From CAWAHD01 sp963781785 (GTDB taxonomy: Bacteria; Planctomycetota; Planctomycetia; Isosphaerales; Isosphaeraceae): DNA of 64,000 nt. The stretch spans positions 744,001 to 808,000 of the forward strand of contig CAWAHD010000003.1 in assembly GCA_963781785.1 (NCBI GenBank), read 5' to 3'. Both the position numbers and the translations under genes were made by a program. The notes beneath the pieces were generated by a model. That model ran no database searches. It was not told where the DNA came from and saw only the letters and a program-made list of their open reading frames with translations. Below are positions 53,718 to 62,074 of the stretch, in pieces. Positions within the stretch are counted from its first letter, which is position 1. The number at the start of each line of letters is the position of its first letter.

Positions 53718-54482
53718 ATGAAGTTCGTCCGCATCGAGCCCGGCTCGTTCCTGATGGGTACCACCAACGACCAGGTGGATGAGTTGATGCGACAGTTTCC
53801 CGGTTCCCAGCGGGAATGGTTCGACGACGAGCAACCTCAGCATTCTGGCAAGATCTCACGGCCGTTTTACCTGGGAATTCACGAGGTCACACAGGGCCAC
53901 TACCGGGTGGTCATGGGAGATAACCCGAGCCACTTCAAGGGATCGGACGACCTGCCGGTGGAGACGGTGTCCTGGCTGGACGCGGTCGAGTTCTGCAACA
54001 AGCTGAGCGAGCGAGAGAAGCGGACGCCGTTCTATCGGATCGCTGGGACCGAGGTCACCGTCGTGGGTGGTGACGGCTATCGGCTTCCGACAGAGGCGGA
54101 GTGGGAATACGCCTGCCGGGCGAAGAGCACGACCCTGTATTCGTTCGGCGATAATCCGGACAAGCTGGGCGATCATGCGTGGTACGCGAGCAACGCGGAC
54201 TTCAAGACCCACCCTGTCGGTCAGAAGTTACCGAATGCGTGGGGCCTGCATGATATGCCGGGGAACGTTTGGGAATGGTGTGCTGACGGGTACGACGAGA
54301 AATATTACGCGTCGTCGCCACCTGCTGACCCGCCGGGTGCTCTCGGGGCCTCACACCGGGTCTTCCGGGGCGGTAGCTGGCGCTTCTTCCCCGGCCGCTG
54401 CCGCCCGGCGTTCCGCAGCGGGCACGCGCCGGACTATCGGTTCAGCGACGTCGGGTTCCGCGTGGCCGCAGACCAGGAATGA
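53718..54482 (+). CDS. FGE-sulfatase-like domain (rear part of TIR-FGE gene)
   Basis: 254 residues in this frame, nearly all one formylglycine-generating-enzyme-like domain: MKFVRIEPGSFLMGTTNDQV, FYLGIHEVTQGHYRVVMGDN, VETVSWLDAVEFCNKLSERE, YRLPTEAEWEYACRAKS, LHDMPGNVWEWCADGYDE and VFRGGSWRFFPGRCRPAFRS with VGFRVA at the end. The cysteine pair of catalytic FGE (C-x4-C after GGSW) is absent; only one Cys remains. The domain is thus probably a C-type-lectin-like binding module. The upstream sequence in this frame (REWTNSIGMKFVRI) shows that the ATG is internal to a longer protein. Confidence 0.88.
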   Translation: MKFVRIEPGSFLMGTTNDQVDELMRQFPGSQREWFDDEQPQHSGKISRPFYLGIHEVTQGHYRVVMGDNPSHFKGSDDLPVETVSWLDAVEFCNKLSEREKRTPFYRIAGTEVTVVGGDGYRLPTEAEWEYACRAKSTTLYSFGDNPDKLGDHAWYASNADFKTHPVGQKLPNAWGLHDMPGNVWEWCADGYDEKYYASSPPADPPGALGASHRVFRGGSWRFFPGRCRPAFRSGHAPDYRFSDVGFRVAADQE

Positions 54483-54657
54483 GCAGGGAGCGGAGCCGTC
54501 GAGCGTAGGCCGTGCCGATGCCGAGGAATGCGACGATCGGGAAGCCACGGAGGATTCTTCGACGAACAGCAGCGGATGGCCAGCCGAACAAACGGCATGC
54601 CTCATCGGCGATGAGCTCGCTCTTTGGCTCCAGTCGACTGTTCATCCAACGCTCCTG

Positions 54658-55029
54658 CTACAGCACGAGGATCCCGCGTGTTTGGTACACGCTCGGTGGC
54701 TCCTCGGGGTTGTTGATGGCCGCCCGAACGGCATTGACGAGCGCTGCCACACCGTCGATCTTTCGCCTCGACTTCTCCTTGTCGAGCTTGATGTTGCCGG
54801 CCGGGTCCTTTTGCACGGCCGCGTTGCTCGCGTGCCAGCGGAGGATCGGGTGCCCAGCATGCCGGAGCTTGCGGCCCATGATCAACTCGTGCAGCGTCTT
54901 GGTTGGATCGGCGAGGGATAGGTAGCCCTGGCGGTTGTACTCAACGGGTAATCCGGGAAGATTCAGGAGATCCTCGGCGAGCTTCTTGGCGTTGTACGGA
55001 TCGGTCAGCCGCTCGGCCTCGCTGTAATC
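54658..55029 (-). pseudogene. Phage terminase large subunit, C-terminal fragment
   Basis: About 123 residues without a proper start carry the end of a terminase large subunit: DPYNAKKLAEDLLNLPGLPV, YNRQGYLSLADPTKTLHELI, MGRKLRHAGHPILRWHASNA, DPAGNIKLDKEKSRRKIDGV and AALVNAVRAAI. This is the nuclease half; the conserved H-P-x-L-R-W and D-K-x-K-S-x-x-K-I-D-G blocks are clear. The ATPase half is not found upstream; instead a different frame (55030-55207) reads SWVVFSEKCQSIGHNSGGSV, which I do not recognise. No portal, capsid or tail gene is adjacent. This is a prophage remnant. Confidence 0.75.
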
Positions 55030-55902
55030 CGGGCTTGGGCAACTCTGGTGTGACTTTAGCGCCGATCGCCAAATCAGGGCCGATCTCGATCGTTTGAACC
55101 GAGCCGCCAGAATTGTGGCCGATTGATTGACACTTCTCGCTGAACACCACCCAGGAATTCGGCAGGCGCGGATCCCTGTCCACAGCGTGACTGGTGCCAA
55201 ATACCAACCCGAAGCGTGAGCGAGGGCGCTGGCGTGGCGCCGCAAGGAACTTGCGGCATCCCTCGCTGACGCTTCGGGTTAGTGTTGCCCTTCCGCTTCG
55301 ACCTGGTGGTATTCAGCGAGGAGACTCGATTGATTCTCGGCGTTTCCGTCCGACGCGGCATTGTATAGGCGTTTCGTCCGTTGTCTCGGGCCGCTGAAGA
55401 GTCATGCAGGAATGGAGTTCGTTCCTCGTCTCGATCGAGCTGAGGAACTCCGCTGCCGCATTGATCACTTCCTTACCTGGATGGACGGCCATGAGCCGAC
55501 TCGGGACTGCTCCGTGTGAATCGCTTGCTCACCTGGCTCTGGCGCGATTCTTCTATCCGCGTGGATCGGCGTGCATCAGTGGCTCAACGCGACTCGCATT
55601 CGGCGATGGAGGATCGGGGACATGAAACCCTCACCTCATGCGTGCCACGCGCGAGCGCGTTCCCGCGAAGATCTCCGCGTCGCCGACCGCGTCGAGCGGC
55701 TTCTGGAGCGACATCAGGCCCCCGCCGGTGCCGGATCCGCCCCTGAGTGGCTTCGTTCTTCATATCACAACCCGCACTGCGAGGCCGGAAAACCCGGACA
55801 ATCCCGCCAACCTGAAGTGCTCGCGAAAATACCCACCCCCGCGGCGCGGATTTTAGCAACAAAACTCCGTCATTTGTGGATCATATTGGGTAAGGAGCCC
55901 GC
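55030..55902. other. Stretch without a convincing gene, with one repeat
   Basis: Besides the palindromic repeat at 55206-55280 and an unidentified possible coding fragment at 55030-55207 on the minus strand, I see only short unassigned frames. The region separates the prophage remnant from the next gene and may be decayed DNA. Confidence 0.4.
55206..55280. repeat. AACCCGAAGCGT palindromic repeat
   Basis: AACCCGAAGCGTGAGCGAGG at 55206-55225 is mirrored by CCTCGCTGACGCTTCGGGTT at 55261-55280 with a few mismatches; the inner part holds a second hairpin (GCCGCAAGGAACTTGCGGC). The unit produces the artefactual translation NPKRxRG/SLTLRV that is familiar from planctomycete genomes. Confidence 0.8.
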
Positions 55903-57276
55903 ATGGTCTGCACTCTTGCCTCTCCCCGAGGAACAACTAGGATGCATCTCGCGCTTTGGGAAACGACCGCAGTGCCCGGCGACGACTCGCCAACTTGCGA
56001 CGAGTATGTCCAGGCTTTCACCAAAACCTTGCCGCCGCAGAGCGACGTGGAACGAGCACTGATCGAGCAGGCAGCGCAATCGTTGGTCGCGCAGACCGAA
56101 ACTCTCCGTACGCAAAACCAGCGGATCACGGCGAATATCGAAAACGCCCCGCTGCGCGAAGCCGAAGAGGCCGAGCAGCTCCTGGAGCGGCTATTCCATT
56201 ACCCTGGAGGCCCCATCGAACAATTTGGAAGCCTCGGGAATTCGCCGAAACGTTGGCGGGCCTATTGGAGACGCGCCGACGTTCGCGATGATCCCGACTT
56301 GCTGGTCTTTCAACTCGAGCGGAGCTCCGCCGGGCTCAAGGTGATGATCAAGGAGTGGGCAGAGCTGCGTGCTCTTCTCGAGGATGGCGGCGTGTGGCAG
56401 CCGCACCACAAGCTCAAGGCCGTTCGCCTGCTGGGCCGCCAGCCGTGGGAAATTGAGCATCACAGCGGTGTTCTGGATATCTTCGTTGCGAGCTGGTCGC
56501 TCTACCCCAAGCGCGACAATCCCTTCTTTGAATTCGCCAGCGAGCATGGCCCAGCAGCCTACCAGCGCGTCGTCAGGACGATCCGATTGTCATGGAGAAA
56601 CCGTTTGGGGCCGTACGACCCGGACGACGCACGGGCCGTGCTCCTGTCGCTGGTCGACCGGGCTGTCACGGGGCTCCAGGCAAAGTTGGCCGAGGCCGAG
56701 GCGCGGGAGGAGCAGGAAGCCCCGCAGAAGCTTGCCCTGCTGTCGTTTGACTTCAGTCCCGAGGGTGAAAGACTCCGGCGGCTCGAACAGAAACACTTCA
56801 ATGCCTTCATGTCGGCTCTGGACGAGCTCATCGAGCCTCGCAGGAAGGAACGCGCCTCGCTACCGGCCGCCGCCAGAGGCAAAGCCGCGGCAGGTGCCCC
56901 AATCTCCGGAGCCGAGCATCGCGGGACGGAAATCCAAGACCGCGACGACGACCACGTCCGCATCGAGGAAGAAACCATCGAGCCGCCTGACATCCGGCGG
57001 TTGCCGGAACGACCGCTGGAAGCGATCGGATCCCAGGGGCTTCCGGTAGGTGTTGATGCGGGAGTGATTCCGCCCGCGCAGCTCATCGGGAGCGCACCTG
57101 GTTCGGCGGGCTTGGTCCGCAGGAAACGAAGATCGGGGAACAGAGCCCCCTCCTACGTAAGGCGTCGTCATGCGAGCGCACCGAGGAGCCGGCTCGCATC
57201 GGCCGTTCCACGATTCGGTGTGCCTGTAGGAGCCGGCTCCCGCCGGCGATCTCGCTTCGCACGCTCTCTTGCCTGA
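55903..57276 (+). CDS. Unknown protein, planctomycete paralogous family
   Basis: 457 residues. The first 330 look like a genuine, mostly helical protein: DEYVQAFTKTLPPQSDVERA, LIEQAAQSLVAQTETLRTQN, then the segment FQLERSSAGLKVMIKEWAEL, KAVRLLGRQPWEIEHHSGVL and a long charged helix (LSLVDRAVTGLQAKLAEAEA, then REEQEAPQKLALLSFDFSPE, GERLRRLEQKHFNAFMSALD). Such proteins occur in many copies in planctomycetes and often lie near mobile DNA; I do not know a function. The last 60 residues are Arg/Ser-rich and run into a GTAGGAGCCGGCTCC-type repeat, so the natural C-terminus may be earlier. No membrane segment is seen. Confidence 0.7.
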   Translation: MVCTLASPRGTTRMHLALWETTAVPGDDSPTCDEYVQAFTKTLPPQSDVERALIEQAAQSLVAQTETLRTQNQRITANIENAPLREAEEAEQLLERLFHYPGGPIEQFGSLGNSPKRWRAYWRRADVRDDPDLLVFQLERSSAGLKVMIKEWAELRALLEDGGVWQPHHKLKAVRLLGRQPWEIEHHSGVLDIFVASWSLYPKRDNPFFEFASEHGPAAYQRVVRTIRLSWRNRLGPYDPDDARAVLLSLVDRAVTGLQAKLAEAEAREEQEAPQKLALLSFDFSPEGERLRRLEQKHFNAFMSALDELIEPRRKERASLPAAARGKAAAGAPISGAEHRGTEIQDRDDDHVRIEEETIEPPDIRRLPERPLEAIGSQGLPVGVDAGVIPPAQLIGSAPGSAGLVRRKRRSGNRAPSYVRRRHASAPRSRLASAVPRFGVPVGAGSRRRSRFARSLA

Positions 57277-57283
57277 CGCTCAC

Positions 57284-57337
57284 GTAGGTCAGGCTTTCCA
57301 GCCTGACGTCCCCGTAGGTCAGGCTTTCCAGCCTGAC
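57284..57337. repeat. Direct pair of TCAGGCTTTCCAGCCTGA repeats
   Basis: Two copies of the 24-bp unit at 57284-57307 and 57314-57337, same orientation, just after the end of the preceding gene. A different palindrome (TAGGAGCCGGCTCCCGCCGG, from 57228) lies immediately upstream inside the end of that gene. Confidence 0.85.
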
Positions 57338-57345
57338 GCTCGTCT

Positions 57346-57963
57346 GTGACGCAGCGTGACGAAGTGACGAAGTCAAAGAGCCGCGCAGCCCCCGATTGAG
57401 GCCGGGTTGTATCACCCATGCGGATCGCAGCGTGCCACCGTGAGCGAGCCATGGTGTGGCGAACGGTGTCGACGTCGTATCGCGCTCCGGTTGTCGTCGT
57501 TATGCGGGTCATGCGGCCGCGTGGTGACGAAGTGACGAAGTGACGAAGGGGGGACGATAGGAGCGCTTCGAAACAATCATCCTGGCGAGTGCGCCCGGTG
57601 CGGCGAAAGCAGGAATGTGTGCACATCAGGCGACAAACACCGCGACCAGACTCCGACTGGTCCTCCAGATGGAGTCGATCCGTCGCCGCCGAGCGGAAAC
57701 GTCACCGCCCGGGCCAGGCTGCTGATTCAGGGTAGGGTTTTCACGATTCTGCCGGATGATCAAATTGCACGGCGGCTCCAGGCCCGTCGGCTCCCGATCC
57801 CGCCCCCTGCGCGTGACGAAGTGCTCCGCCGTGACGAATCGGCTTCGTCACGCGCGGCGGGTGGCGCGTGCCGGTCGCGCGGACTTTAGGGCCCGCTCGA
57901 GTGCCGCTCGTGAGCATTCTGCCGATTCTGCCACCGCGCGTGACGATGTGACGAATGTGACGA
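57346..57963. repeat. Clusters of short TGACGAAG repeats
   Basis: The octamer TGACGAAG and variants recur: three at 57347-57371, three in direct tandem at 57532-57549, then copies near 57817, 57831 and a run at 57940-57963. The whole stretch 57277-58261 shows no convincing gene and also contains an AAGGATGAAGGATGAAGG run near 58022 that resembles the TTCATCC run before rpsG. The repeats look like replication-slippage products. Confidence 0.6.
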
Positions 57964-58261
57964 AGCAAATCGCCAAAGGGAGGTAGACACACAGCAGCAG
58001 CAGCGCCAACGGCGCTGCTGGAAGGATGAAGGATGAAGGAAAACCGAAAACGGAAGGCGGAAGAATGAAGGAGAAACACCGCGCACCCGGGCGAAAAAGC
58101 GCGCGAATGGCTTGTGATCCGGCACAAGCCGCAAAGCCGTCCAGCGTTGCCCGCTGGCGCGCGGGAATTCGTGCCGGTTTCAGCGCGGCCCGATGGGAGC
58201 ACATCATGGAGACCCCGGATGCGTGACCCGGATGATTGCCTCTCCATGACGCGTGGCGGTT

Positions 58262-60098
58262 TCAAATCGGCGCCAGGGCATCCGGCGCGGCGTCCGCTTC
58301 GCCGAGAATGGGATCGGATAGCGGCTTGTTCCACCAGGTGGGATCGACAGTTTTCAGATAGCCGCTATGGCGCAGCCCCAAGAGCCGCTGCCGGTACGGC
58401 TGCGCCATCCGGCGCCACACTGAGGGCAGGGGACTCTTGGTGAGGGCCTCGCGGAACGACTGCGGATCAACCCCGGGGCGGAGCTGGGCCGGGTCGCGGA
58501 ACCGGTCTTCACAATCGCGCAGGAATCGCAGGAACGCGATCGAGCTTTCCACCCGGGCGGTGAAGTCTTCGGGCCTGTCGCCGCGCGTCCGGCGCATTGC
58601 GTCTCGGAAGCTGCGCTCGACCGGGGTTGTGGTCGCGACGTCGTCCAAATAGGCCGGCTCGGCCAGGAGCTGAAGATACTCGGCGATGACCGACGCGTGC
58701 AGCTCGTACTCGACGAGTCCGCCGCGCGCCGGCACCTGGTGCAGGACGTTGAACGTGCCCAGGCCGGCGACCGCGTGTTCGATGTTCTGGCTGGAATAGC
58801 CGAGTGCTTCCAGCGAGTCGAAGAGTGCGCGCTGGGTCTTGACCCCGTGGTGCATCAAGTGGAGGATGTGCGGCCCGATCAGGATGTCGCGCGGTCTGGC
58901 GTGCGCATGTCCCATCGCGAACACGTTGGCGACGCGGTGAAAACTGTGGTTCAAGGCCGAGAAGGGTCCGACCAGGAGGGCGTCGAGCAATTCATACTCG
59001 TAGCCGCGCCGCGACCCGGGTGCAGACGCTGCCTGGCGCCAGATGTTATACGCCCCTTCGCTGCGCAGAAAACCGTCCCAGAGCGAGAGCAAGAGCCGCA
59101 GGCTCCCATGCGCGAGGCGGTCGATCCGGGGGAGAATCCGGTCGCGCGCGATGTGCGTGATCTCGGAAAGATACTCGACGGCCTGGGTGTCCAGGGGCGA
59201 ACTCGACGATTTCAAGTGACCGATCGTCGCCCGGTCGTAGTTATCGATCAAGGTCTCGTGATCGATCGACCCCACGCGGAAAACGGAGGCGCCCCGCAGC
59301 AGGTTGAAGCGATGATTGCGCAGCGAGTTATAAGTGCTCGGCCACAGGGGCAAGAAGACCCTCCAGAGCTTGATCGCCGGCGTCAAGAGCCATTGCTCGA
59401 CTTCGGTGATCGCGGATCTGCACCGCGGGAGGGGTTTGATCGAGATTGTCGACCACCAGCACGATGTGGTGAAACGGAGCAGCCGGATCACTCCGATCGC
59501 TGATCCGCGTCAGCTCCTCGAGCGCAGCCCAGACCCATTCGCGAACGTTGTTCGGCTGAGTCGCCCGCCGCTTGATCGCCAGGTCGACGTCAAACCCCTT
59601 CTCCTTGCACTGAAACCGGATCGACGACTGGGCAAACAGAAAGAAGTCGTGATAAAAGTCGGTATTGTCCTGGATCACTTTCGAATCGAAGTGGACGATG
59701 AGCATCTTGTCAAATTCCGCTCGAAAACCCCCCTTGGTGTGGCAGTAGCACCTCAGGTAGTAGTCGACCAGCGTCGACTTGCCCGAGCCCACGGGCCCGA
59801 GCACACAGATAATCGGGGTTTGCGGGTGGCGGTCCCAGAAGAGCTCGTCGAGATAGGCTTCGTGGCGGTCGGGCGTGGCGGGGGATGCATAGTCGACCTC
59901 GTCGACCCACTGCCGCTCGGAGAGGTAGAGGTTGGCGAAGACGTCGCCGTGGCGGAAGCCGCGGGGAAACTGCGACCGGCTCGGGAGAATGTCCGAGCCG
60001 TAGCAGCGGTTCAACAGGCTGTTGATCGCCGGCGACCGCGCAAACGGGTTTGCCTGGATCGCGATCTCGTCAGGACGGATGAGCGGGGCGTAGGTCAT
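58262..60098 (-). CDS. P-loop ATPase of unknown function with C-terminal helical region (one frameshift)
   Basis: From ATG 60098 (MTYAPLIRPDEIAIQANPFA) residues 101-109 are the Walker A motif G-P-V-G-S-G-K-S-T, preceded by strand TPIICVL, and 211-220 are Walker B (HIVLVVDNLD). The arrangement resembles STAND/KAP-like or ORC-like AAA ATPases. The first frame loses sense after PPAVQIRDHR; the next frame resumes AITEVEQWLLTPAIKLWRVF and STYNSLRNHRFNLLRGASVF. A one-base slip near 59420 is inferred, making about 612 residues. The C-terminal half has a winged-helix-like segment (GPHILHLMHHGVKTQRALFD, SLEALGYSSQNIEHAVAGLG). No effector domain is recognised. It may be a signal-transducing ATPase; partner genes are not evident. 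Confidence 0.8.
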
Positions 60099-60114
60099 GA
60101 GAGTAGGTTGAGGG

Positions 60115-60201
60115 GTCGATTGCAGCAACACGGCCGCTCGACTCGCACGACCGGCCACAAGAAACCGTGGCCAGCGCGGGAGCCGTGGCGCCGCCAGATA
60201 C
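60115..60201 (-). repeat. Dispersed repeat R1, copy 2 (inverted)
   Basis: Inverted relative of 10228-10313. The first 22 bases are identical and the last block GTGTTGCTGC is shared, with about three quarters identity overall. It starts 17 bp upstream of the ATPase start and so may include that gene's promoter region. Confidence 0.7.
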
Positions 60202-60263
60202 AATCCACCGCCCGCCGGTGCGTTGTGGCGGGGCCGATGGCCTCCGTCGCAGGTGTCCGAAAA

Positions 60264-60403
60264 ACCCCTCCCTGTGAGGGGGCCAGAGGGGGTGGCGCTG
60301 GGGCCTCGGACATCGAAAAATCAGGAGCGCGCGACGGCCTTGTGGCTGGCGGTGCCGCGACCACCCCCCCTAACCCCCCCTTCACAAGGGGGGGAAAAGG
60401 GCG
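60264..60403. repeat. CCCTC/GGGGG palindromic repeats
   Basis: CCCCTCCCTGTGAGGGGGCC followed by AGAGGGGGTGG (60264-60294), and further on an inverted relative ending in CCCCCCTTCACAAGGGGGGG near 60403. These match the cluster at 9966-10395. No gene is seen between 60099 and 60472. Confidence 0.7.
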
Positions 60404-60472
60404 CGACGAAATCCGGGGGGATCCGCGGCTTGCGAAAGACCGATTTTTCATCAGCCCCCCCTTTCGCCCAGG

Positions 60473-61681
60473 TCATTGTGCCCTTGGCTTGGACGGGCCA
60501 GTGAGGTGCTTCCAGTCCATGTCCTTGAAGAAATCAGTGGCGGCCGACTTCAGCCCGTCGATGGCCTTCTTGCCTACGTTTTCGGCGGCGTCGACGGCCT
60601 GGCGGCCGGCTCCATCCACTGCCCGAGCGGCCTTACCGGCGTCATCCTCCACTTTGCGGCCGGCATCCGCCACGGCCGCTCCGCCCTGGACTCGATTCAC
60701 CTGGTCAAGCAGCAGGGGGTAGAGCTTCAGGTAGATCCGCCGCTGGTGGAACGAATTGGCCGCGGCGAACCGGAGATTGAACGCTCGCATGAAGGTCAAC
60801 AGCTCACCGAGCGTCGATCCCCGGTACTTTTCCAGCTCGGCCAGGATTTCGTCGACCCGCGGGCTGTACAGCATCTTGGTGATCCCGGCCATCGCCTTGA
60901 TGGTGTCGTGGGCGGGAACGTAGTCGGGGCTGCTCGGGGGGACAAGCTCCTGAAATTTGAAGCGGAAACGATCGATGGCGGCCTGGAGCGCCTCGATCGT
61001 TTTGGGCTCGAGGTCCCCATTCTTGTCTTCCTCGAGGGCCGTCTGAACGGCCTTGCGCACGGCCTCACGCTCCGGCCGGAACGCCTCGACCCGCAGAGCG
61101 AGCGGCCACTGCTCGTTCATCGTCATCTCATCCAGGCAGATGGTCATCCCCTCCGAGGCCACCTTGAACGGGATCTCTTGTATGAGCCGGGATTCGAGCG
61201 GCGTGTTGATCGTGCTCAACGATGAGCCCGCCACGGCGGGATCTTCCAGCTCGTCGACCAGCACATTGAGCGCGTCGCTGTCGGTGATGTCGCGATTGGT
61301 GGGATGATTTCGGAGCCGATCCTGGATTTTGCCCCGTTCCCGGTCGATGCGGGCGTGCAAGGCCCTGAGCCGGGCCCCGTACCGCGATGCGGCCTCCTGT
61401 TGCGAGAGATAGGTGTATTGATTCCAGCGCATGACCGTATCGGTGTTGATCGAGCGGGCGACGGCGGTGTCTTCATTGAAAACGCCTCGCCCCATATTGA
61501 AGTAGCCCAGGCCCCGCGCGATGCTGCTCTGCGGGGTCGATCCCCAGCCGCCCCAGCCATAGCCGCCGTAGCCGGACGGGTATCCGTACTGGGCGCTCGC
61601 AACCCCCGGGCAGGACGCGACCAGTGCGGCCACCAGTCCCAATAGAGCGATTCGGTTCAGCAAGAAGCCGACGATGTTCAC
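60473..61681 (-). CDS. Exported helical protein of unknown function
   Basis: About 402 residues from GTG 61681, chosen because GGGAGAG lies seven bases before it and because a signal peptide begins at once (VNIVGFLLNRIALLGLVAAL, cleavage near VASA-QYG). The frame is open to 61948, and an ATG at 61737 is an alternative. A Gly/Tyr-rich segment (QYGYPSGYGGYGWGGWG) follows the signal. The rest is helical: RGLGYFNMGRGVFNEDTAVA, YTYLSQQEAASRYGARLRAL, IPFKVASEGMTICLDEM, and a C-terminal amphipathic repeat (DAGRKVEDDAGKAARAVDGA, GRQAVDAAENVGKKAI) similar to apolipoprotein- or LEA-like helices. A periplasmic or surface structural role is possible; nothing more specific is supported. Confidence 0.75.
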   Translation of the reverse strand: MNIVGFLLNRIALLGLVAALVASCPGVASAQYGYPSGYGGYGWGGWGSTPQSSIARGLGYFNMGRGVFNEDTAVARSINTDTVMRWNQYTYLSQQEAASRYGARLRALHARIDRERGKIQDRLRNHPTNRDITDSDALNVLVDELEDPAVAGSSLSTINTPLESRLIQEIPFKVASEGMTICLDEMTMNEQWPLALRVEAFRPEREAVRKAVQTALEEDKNGDLEPKTIEALQAAIDRFRFKFQELVPPSSPDYVPAHDTIKAMAGITKMLYSPRVDEILAELEKYRGSTLGELLTFMRAFNLRFAAANSFHQRRIYLKLYPLLLDQVNRVQGGAAVADAGRKVEDDAGKAARAVDGAGRQAVDAAENVGKKAIDGLKSAATDFFKDMDWKHLTGPSKPRAQ

Positions 61682-62074
61682 CAGCAATCTCTCCCGATGG
61701 CTTTGGCGAGGAACGCGCTCGTGTCTCGAATGAGACATGACGCCGGGCGGTTGCCCTTTACCCAGCATGACAGATTCCTTGCGACAAAGACACGGGGGCC
61801 TCCCGGGAAGGGGACGGTCGACCGGGTTCCCGGCGTGCTCGTATTCAAACGGTCCGGTGCGCTTGCTGGAGGGTCGCTGACGCCCGTATGATTCACATGC
61901 GTGCTGTAACCGGTACAGGCGGGGTAAACGCGATGTTCGATCCGTCACGCACGCCGTTCATGACAAGACCTGGAATCGTCGGAAAGGCCGATTTGCGGCC
62001 AACTTCGCCGGCAACCGGGACGACATTTACAGCAGGGACTGACAGAAGCTCACTCGGCTACAGGGAGGTGTTCG
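61682..62074. other. Divergent intergenic region
   Basis: About 390 bases between two divergently read exported-protein genes. Short open frames on both strands do not resemble proteins. Promoters for both genes should lie here; a GGAGGTG ribosome binding site for the rightward gene is at 62064-62070. Confidence 0.4.

Noticed and set aside
53718..54482. Diversity-generating retroelement target
   Set aside because: The FGE fold is a common DGR scaffold, but no reverse transcriptase or template repeat was found in the window.
53718..54482. Active formylglycine-generating enzyme
   Set aside because: No sulfatase gene is near and the cysteine pair after GGSW is missing.
54442..54645. Small gene MNSRLEPKSELIADEACRLF downstream of the terminase fragment
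   Set aside because: Only the first 25 residues look natural; the rest is an antisense shadow of the FGE gene end, and no family could be assigned.
59334..60722. 462-residue plus-strand frame
   Set aside because: It is antisense to the ATPase and runs through repeat elements, with no domain pattern.
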